The notes beneath the pieces are model-generated. The model did no database searches. It saw only the letters and a program-made list of their open reading frames with translations, and was not told the DNA's origin. A stretch of DNA of 36,526 nucleotides from Cytophagales bacterium (GTDB lineage: Bacteria; Bacteroidota; Bacteroidia; Cytophagales; Spirosomataceae), in assembly GCA_004292855.1 (NCBI GenBank), contig RDXN01000087.1, forward strand, positions 1-36,526, in the 5' to 3' direction. Of this stretch, positions 31,119-36,526 are shown in pieces (the stretch's first letter is position 1; each line of letters opens with the position of its first letter). The translations under genes and the position numbers were made by a program.

Positions 31119-34100
31119 ATGAAGACATTGCTACAGCATTTCGTGCTGCTGCTTAGGGCATTTGGGCACCCGACGCCCCCAAGCTATGCACCATTCGATC
31201 CAATCGACAGCGTCACCCGATCCAGACAGGTGAGCAATTGGAAAGCCCACGTCCTAATCTGGTTATTGGTCTGCCTGAGCGCAGGCATTTCCCAAGCCCA
31301 GGAAGCCAATTTAGGAGCCTGTAATACCGGCACAACAGTACCCTGGGTTAACGGGGGAGCGGCAGGCTTCACTTCGCTGACCGTGTCGAGCGTAGGATTA
31401 GCTAACCCGGACAATGCAACGAATAGTACCCTTACCGATGCCGCTACGGCAAGTTGGGGTGGTTTTTCCAATGGCTCTGTCACGCTTACGGTAGGCCACT
31501 CTCATACCTACTCAGCCGGAAACTATGTTGGTTTCAAGGTGAGCGCGTCTGGTGGTACGCTGAACATCACTACGTTCCGCAGTGGTTCCGTGGTTGAATC
31601 GCAGAATGTGGGACTGCAAGGAGGGGACTTCGAGGCTGGGTTTGAGGCCACCGCTCCCTACGATGCCATCCGGGTTACGTTCACCAAAGACTTCCTACCC
31701 GGTGGAGGCATCAGTGTGTTCCATGCGATTATGAAGCGGAACTGCGCTGGTCCGACCCCGCCCGAGTGTAACTCAGCGGTGGCCCTGACCTCACCAGCCT
31801 ATCCGGTCGAAGTGAATAATTCGAACGAAGGGTTTCCGATCATCGGCAGTAGTGTTGTGAATCCGACAGCGGTTATTTCAACATCTCTTACCGATTTTGC
31901 CGTTCTGAACCTCGGAACGGGTAATGCGTATGTTGGGGTAAAAGACAGATTGACAACGTTCCCGGCAGGGACATTTGCTGGTTTCGATGTAGAGAACATC
32001 GATTTTGTGAACGACAAGTTCGGTGGTCTGAAAGTGACCACCTTTCTCAATGGGAATCAACAGGAGCAGTCCGGGGTGTTCAACATACTGCTTCTGGCCA
32101 GCTCCGATCAGTCACTGGTCTCGATGGGGGTTGACCCCGTGGGGCGGCAAACGGTGGGTTATGTGACGACTAAACCGTTCGATGAAGTTAGAATAACGTA
32201 CTCCAAGATCGACAATCCCTTGTCGGGCAACGAGCACGAAACTAAGGTTTACAGTGCCATTCTCGATAAGCGTTGCGCAGGTGCCGAATTTGTTTGTAAC
32301 ACGGCCGCCAACTTCAGCTTTCCGGGTTTTCCCGTAAGTGAATACAGCGGTCAGGCTGGGGGATGTTTGTCCACGATGGGTGGTCAGGGGGCCTTAGTAT
32401 CTGCCGATACGAGCGACTATATCTCCATTATCGATGGTGCTCAGGTAGGCTGTAATGCGTTTGTTGGCATCCGCAACACGCGCCCCGGCGATGTGTATCC
32501 GGCGGGAACGTTTGCTGGTTTTGAGATTAATCAGATTGGTATAATCTCCCTCAGTGCGGCTGATTTTGGCACCGTAACCACCTATCTCGATGGTGTGGAG
32601 CAGGAGTCGAACACAGCCGCCAACCTGATTGCTACATCGTTTGTAATCGGTAAGAAGCGGATTGTTGGTTTCAGAACCACGAAGCCGTTCGACGAAGTAA
32701 AATACTCTCGATTAGGACTGGTGTCGATTGGATTGACCACCACCCGCATTCACCGGGCGGTGATTGAGAAAATTTGTCCAGGGCCAGCTTTGCCCTGTAA
32801 CGTGATGACTACGCTGAATAAGCCGACCTTCCCCGTTACAACAACGTCGTACATGGTTCCCTACGGTGTGATTGTGGGTTGCGCCGGTACGGTAACGGGT
32901 GAAGACGCGGTGGTATCGCCCGATCCGAACGATTTTGCCCTGATGACGATGGTGCAGTCGCTGGGCTGTAACCGGTTCATCGCAACAAAAGATAACTCGA
33001 CAACCTTTGCCGCAGGTACTTATGCCGGGGTTGAGATCGAAAACCAATCGCTGATTACAGCGTCTATTGGCGATTTCCAGTTTGTAAAGACTTTCCTGAA
33101 TGGTCAGTTCCAGGAGCAGTCGATTCGGGGAAGTGCCGTAACGGCCACAATCCTGACGGGCGGACGGCAGATTTTCGGTTTCAAAACCACAAAGCCGTTT
33201 GATGAAATCCGCTACGAAGAATTTACGGTGATTACTCCCGCTACACTGGTAGCAACACGGGTGTATGGTATGGTGGTACAGACGTTCTGCCCCGGTACGA
33301 TTCCGGTTTGTAGCACGCCCAACAACATACCGGGCGACGAAGCCGATTATGCGCGGCTGAACAATCCCGAGTCGTCGACATCGTCGAACACCGGCTTTCC
33401 GGTTACGCTTGAGACGAAGGTAAACGACTCATTTTTGGGTGTTTCTGTTTGTACGAACCAGTTGCTCAATCCTGAGCGGGCCATCTCCGCCAGCATCAAT
33501 GACTACGCTGAGATTGGCCTGACAGGCGTAAACTGTGCGGCCTCGATGTCGTTTGAGTTGAACTCGCAGTCGATGGTTGCTGGCACCTGGGCGGGTATTG
33601 AGATTGAAAACACAACCGCCCTGAACATCGACCTCATTAACGGGGTAACGATTCAGACTATGCTGGGTGGTGCCGTGCAGGAGTCCCGCACCGCTGCCGG
33701 TTTGATTGATCTCACGGCGGGTGGCAACACGAAGCGGAAACTCGGCTTTGTGACCTCTAAACCGTATGACCGCATCAAATACATACAGGCTAGTCTGATT
33801 GGCATTGCGCTTGGCACAACCCGTGTCTATGGTGCGCTGGTGCGCGAACTTTGCGCAGCCCCACCGCTCGTGTGTAACGAAAAGAAGACCCTGAGCGCGC
33901 CCGAATACCCGATCAGCACCAACGCTTATCAGGGTGGAGGCTGTATCAGTGGTGTTGCCAATCCTGAAGCACTCGGCACCGCCGACCCGAACGATTATGC
34001 GTTCTTCTCGCTAGGCATCAACATTGCCTGCGAGCGGATTCTGGCCGTACGGGATCACAAGACGGTATATCCAGCCGGGACGTATGCGGGTTTCGATGTG

Positions 34101-35831
34101 CAACTGAATTCATTGGTTGAGATCGCCTTCAATTCCTATAAAATCCGCACGCTGCTAAATGGCGTGCAGCAAGAGGAAATCAATGCTGCTTTCGAGGTAA
34201 GTTATGGCCTATATGCAGGCTCGATGAGGCTTCCGGTCGGTATCAAAACGACCATGCCGTTCGATGAGATCCAGTTTGTGATGGGGAGCGGGGTGGCCGT
34301 TTCTGTCACAGAGGTCCGAGTGTATAACGCATTCGTGATTAAACCCTGCGAACCGGCTACGGTGGCTTGTAACACCACGTATGAGTTAACGCCGGATCCA
34401 ACGGGCTTCCCCATTGTGATCGACGGTGCCAAAACGGGCATCACGGGGGCTTGTCTGGGTTGTGGCATTAGCTACACCGAGAATATTCTCTCCCCACAAA
34501 CCGACGATTATGCCGAGATTGTGATGGTGGCCGCTTTGTTGAACGAAGCTAAGATTGCTGTGAGAAACCCACTTATTTCGTACCCAACCGGTACGCGGGT
34601 AGGCTTCACCTATCAGAACGTAGGCGGCATTTTCGACGCGGCTCTGTTCAACGCGACTAAGATTCGGACGTACCTGAATGGCGTGTTACAGGAAGAGAAA
34701 TCGTCTACTAATCTGCTCGAAATTCCGATTTTGACCGACTGGAATTCGCAACCAGTTAAGAACATTGGCTTCGAGGCCACGAAGGCGTTTGATGAGGTAC
34801 AGCTTGCCTTTACCAATACTAACGGCACGTTCCGGGTTTATGGCGCGTTTGTAGACACCCGCAACTCAGCCGGTTCTATTGGCTCAACGGCTCTGAGCTG
34901 TTCGTGTGCATCGGGTACGGTTTCGCCTGCGCTGACGCTAACGGCCCTGACCAATACTTGCCCAGTCCAAACGGTGGATCTGAACACGGCCTTCACCGGA
35001 ACGGCCCCAGCCAACACCACACTGGTGTGGGCAACTGGCCCCATTGCTACAACGGGCAACGTGGTAGCCAATCCGGAAACGGCTTCGGCAGGCATTTACT
35101 ATGCGGCTTTCTACGATCCGAACAATATCTGCTACAGCCCTGGCAGTACCAGTCTGGTCTTTACGCTGACGCCCTGTACGGCTCCCTCGCTGACGGTTCT
35201 GTCGCCCGGAAACGGTGCAACAGCCAGCACGAATCCGACCATCAGCGGAACGGCTACACCCGGTAGCGTGGTGACCGTTACGGGTGGCTCAGGTAGTTCG
35301 GGTGGTCCAGTATCGGTAACGGCAGGCGTAACAGGCACCTGGTCAACAGCGGGACTGACATTCCCGGCAGGACCGGCCCAGTTCACAGCCGTTGCGGGCA
35401 ACAGCCTGGGTACTTCGCCCGAAGTGCCGGTTAGCTACTCAGCCGTTGCAATACCATCATCGCTGACCCTGGTTAGTAGTCCGTCCACATTAACGGGTGT
35501 TCAAGGGTCAAACCTGACAGGCAGTGTACCGAGTGTGTTAAGCCCAACGGGCGGAACGGCACCCTACGCCTACAAGGTATATGACCCAACGAACCCCAGT
35601 AGTGTGCCGGGCAACAGCTCGCCCACAGCGCATGGCACGGTAACGGTTAACCCAACGACGGGTGCGTTCACCTATACACCTGCGCCCGGCTACAGCGGCC
35701 CTGACAGTATTGGTATGCGGGTCTGCGATTCGTCGTCGCCCACACCAACCTGCCAAATGAAGACCGTCCCGGTGAACGTGTCGGCTCTCTCGACGAACTG
35801 CGCACCCCCAGCGGTGACTATCACGAAATAA
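31119..35831 (+). CDS. Giant secreted tandem-repeat surface protein with Ig-like domains
   Basis: The open frame begins at 31032, but the ATG at 31119 (MKTLLQHFVLLL) is preferred, giving 1570 residues. An unusually long n-region precedes the signal h-region VLIWLLVCLSAGISQA (45-60). Residues 67 to about 1262 are seven divergent tandem repeats of about 150-190 residues, starting near 67, 216, 392, 559, 730, 918 and 1083. Each begins CN-x-T-like, followed by a FPV/YPV segment. The copies share PAGT-(F/Y)-AGF-(D/E)-(V/I), LNG-x-x-QE, GF-x-TTKPFDE-(V/I) and RVYGA-x-V-x-x-x-C. Beyond 1262 come a PKD/Ig-like domain, a bacterial Ig-like domain with PTISGTATPGSVVTVTGG, and a cadherin-like domain with TGAFTYTPAPGYSGPDS. 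No type IX sorting domain is visible at the C-terminus. Probably an adhesin or matrix protein; function unknown. Confidence 0.88.
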   Translation: MKTLLQHFVLLLRAFGHPTPPSYAPFDPIDSVTRSRQVSNWKAHVLIWLLVCLSAGISQAQEANLGACNTGTTVPWVNGGAAGFTSLTVSSVGLANPDNATNSTLTDAATASWGGFSNGSVTLTVGHSHTYSAGNYVGFKVSASGGTLNITTFRSGSVVESQNVGLQGGDFEAGFEATAPYDAIRVTFTKDFLPGGGISVFHAIMKRNCAGPTPPECNSAVALTSPAYPVEVNNSNEGFPIIGSSVVNPTAVISTSLTDFAVLNLGTGNAYVGVKDRLTTFPAGTFAGFDVENIDFVNDKFGGLKVTTFLNGNQQEQSGVFNILLLASSDQSLVSMGVDPVGRQTVGYVTTKPFDEVRITYSKIDNPLSGNEHETKVYSAILDKRCAGAEFVCNTAANFSFPGFPVSEYSGQAGGCLSTMGGQGALVSADTSDYISIIDGAQVGCNAFVGIRNTRPGDVYPAGTFAGFEINQIGIISLSAADFGTVTTYLDGVEQESNTAANLIATSFVIGKKRIVGFRTTKPFDEVKYSRLGLVSIGLTTTRIHRAVIEKICPGPALPCNVMTTLNKPTFPVTTTSYMVPYGVIVGCAGTVTGEDAVVSPDPNDFALMTMVQSLGCNRFIATKDNSTTFAAGTYAGVEIENQSLITASIGDFQFVKTFLNGQFQEQSIRGSAVTATILTGGRQIFGFKTTKPFDEIRYEEFTVITPATLVATRVYGMVVQTFCPGTIPVCSTPNNIPGDEADYARLNNPESSTSSNTGFPVTLETKVNDSFLGVSVCTNQLLNPERAISASINDYAEIGLTGVNCAASMSFELNSQSMVAGTWAGIEIENTTALNIDLINGVTIQTMLGGAVQESRTAAGLIDLTAGGNTKRKLGFVTSKPYDRIKYIQASLIGIALGTTRVYGALVRELCAAPPLVCNEKKTLSAPEYPISTNAYQGGGCISGVANPEALGTADPNDYAFFSLGINIACERILAVRDHKTVYPAGTYAGFDVQLNSLVEIAFNSYKIRTLLNGVQQEEINAAFEVSYGLYAGSMRLPVGIKTTMPFDEIQFVMGSGVAVSVTEVRVYNAFVIKPCEPATVACNTTYELTPDPTGFPIVIDGAKTGITGACLGCGISYTENILSPQTDDYAEIVMVAALLNEAKIAVRNPLISYPTGTRVGFTYQNVGGIFDAALFNATKIRTYLNGVLQEEKSSTNLLEIPILTDWNSQPVKNIGFEATKAFDEVQLAFTNTNGTFRVYGAFVDTRNSAGSIGSTALSCSCASGTVSPALTLTALTNTCPVQTVDLNTAFTGTAPANTTLVWATGPIATTGNVVANPETASAGIYYAAFYDPNNICYSPGSTSLVFTLTPCTAPSLTVLSPGNGATASTNPTISGTATPGSVVTVTGGSGSSGGPVSVTAGVTGTWSTAGLTFPAGPAQFTAVAGNSLGTSPEVPVSYSAVAIPSSLTLVSSPSTLTGVQGSNLTGSVPSVLSPTGGTAPYAYKVYDPTNPSSVPGNSSPTAHGTVTVNPTTGAFTYTPAPGYSGPDSIGMRVCDSSSPTPTCQMKTVPVNVSALSTNCAPPAVTITK

Positions 35832-35851
35832 GCGTGAATATCTCTAACCCT

Positions 35852-35880
35852 CTGTGCCTGCTCCAATGGAGTAGGCACAG
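35852..35880 (+). terminator. Hairpin between two secreted-protein genes
   Basis: A 13-bp stem with one G-T pair and an AAT loop (CTGTGCCTGCTCC against its complement) lies 20 bases past the stop codon. No T-run follows, so it may be an attenuator or mRNA-stability element in a two-gene transcript rather than a strong terminator. Confidence 0.5.
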
Positions 35881-35896
35881 GTAAAAGGCTTTGATT

Positions 35897-36526
35897 ATGA
35901 TTTTACCTAACATTCGAGCCACGTGGATAGGAAGCTTATTGGTGGGAATTCTTTGTTTGCTGCTGACAAATGCATGGGCAAAGCCCACCAGTTTTACGAC
36001 GTGTCCTAATCCGTCAGTAGGCGGAACAGTCAGCTACGGTGGTGGTGCTTTGTGTGCCAGCAGCAACGCAGGTACGCTCCAGTTGAGCGGCCAAACGGGC
36101 AACGTTATCAAATGGCAAACTTCTACCAATGGGGGCGGTACCTGGACCGATGTGGCCAGCAACACTGCTACCTATCTGAATTTCGTTAATGCCGCCAACG
36201 GGCAACAATACCGGGCGGTGGTCAATAACCGGGACGCCGGACCGGCAAGCAGTTGTACCGATGCCAACTCGACGGCTGTCACGCTGGTGACCAGCAGCAC
36301 GGCCTGTGCCAGTCCAGCCTGCGACAACGCAGCCGGGGCCATTGTGGTTTCGGTGGCTTCGACAACGGCGTTGGGTATTGAGCAACGTATTCTGGCCACC
36401 AACGCCAGCGGCATTATCCAGTACATCGGCAACCCCGGTTCAAGCACGATTTCCAACGTGGCCGGAGGGCAGTACTTGGTGTATGTGGTGAGCTACGACC
36501 CCTCGATTCTACCAGCCCCGGCTTTG
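35897..36526 (+). CDS. Secreted Ig-like protein, N-terminal part (runs off window)
   Basis: An ATG at 35897 opens a frame with no stop up to the window end (210 codons). The first residues, MILPNIRATWIGSLLVGILC followed by LLLTNAWA, form a clear signal peptide. The mature part begins KPTSFTTCPNP. It has an Ig/PKD-type module with IKWQTSTNGGGTWTDV and YLNFVNAANGQQYRAVVNN (about 78-118), a common unit of Bacteroidota surface proteins. CASPACDNAAGAIVVSV then starts a second module. It follows the giant repeat protein by 65 bases in the same direction, so both may be made together. The C-terminus, and any sorting signal, lies outside the window. Confidence 0.85.
   Translation, partial: MILPNIRATWIGSLLVGILCLLLTNAWAKPTSFTTCPNPSVGGTVSYGGGALCASSNAGTLQLSGQTGNVIKWQTSTNGGGTWTDVASNTATYLNFVNAANGQQYRAVVNNRDAGPASSCTDANSTAVTLVTSSTACASPACDNAAGAIVVSVASTTALGIEQRILATNASGIIQYIGNPGSSTISNVAGGQYLVYVVSYDPSILPAPAL

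Overview
The window reads as chromosomal DNA from a member of the Bacteroidota, most likely of the Cytophagales/Spirosoma type (inferred from gene content, not from a search). Supporting signs are a three-subunit menaquinone-type succinate dehydrogenase/fumarate reductase, DUF1080, ThuA and exported Gfo/Idh/MocA proteins, a NagZ-type GH3 fused to a serine hydrolase, large secreted Ig-like repeat proteins, promoter boxes matching the Bacteroidota -7 consensus TAnnTTTG, and few Shine-Dalgarno sequences.

1-5467 is the right part of an integrative element. It carries a gene II/X-like replication protein, an excisionase-like HTH protein, an unrecognised protein with a possible RteC-like C-terminus, a small helical protein, a nucleotidyltransferase-fold protein and a tyrosine recombinase. 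The element ends in a duplicated 3' end of a tRNA gene (attR-like), followed by what looks like that tRNA's original terminator. The left end lies outside the window.

5513-16203 is a leftward catabolic locus. UxaC, an SDR resembling SDR-type fructuronate reductases, UxuA and a hexuronate-type MFS transporter make up the isomerase branch of hexuronate catabolism as far as 2-keto-3-deoxygluconate. They are interleaved with three exported Gfo/Idh/MocA oxidoreductases, a ThuA-domain protein and a DUF1080 protein, families associated with 3-keto-glycoside chemistry. KDG kinase, KDPG aldolase, SusC/SusD, a regulator and a canonical uronidase are not in the window. Several long palindromic repeats sit between these genes.

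16307-23191 holds an outer-membrane-like protein, the sdhCAB operon with its own promoter and terminator, fabD, tRNA-Gln(TTG) with a clear promoter and terminator, an exported rhodanese and a DUF2490 protein. 23349-30360 holds the GH3/serine-hydrolase fusion, a membrane-anchored alpha/beta hydrolase, a 2H phosphoesterase, an OsmC protein, a secreted protein of unknown family and a cytoplasmic Gfo/Idh/MocA enzyme.

30361-31118 is a long AT-rich intergenic region. It precedes a 1570-residue secreted protein built from seven divergent copies of a cysteine-bracketed repeat of about 150-190 residues plus Ig-like domains. A second secreted Ig-like protein starts at 35897 and runs off the window.
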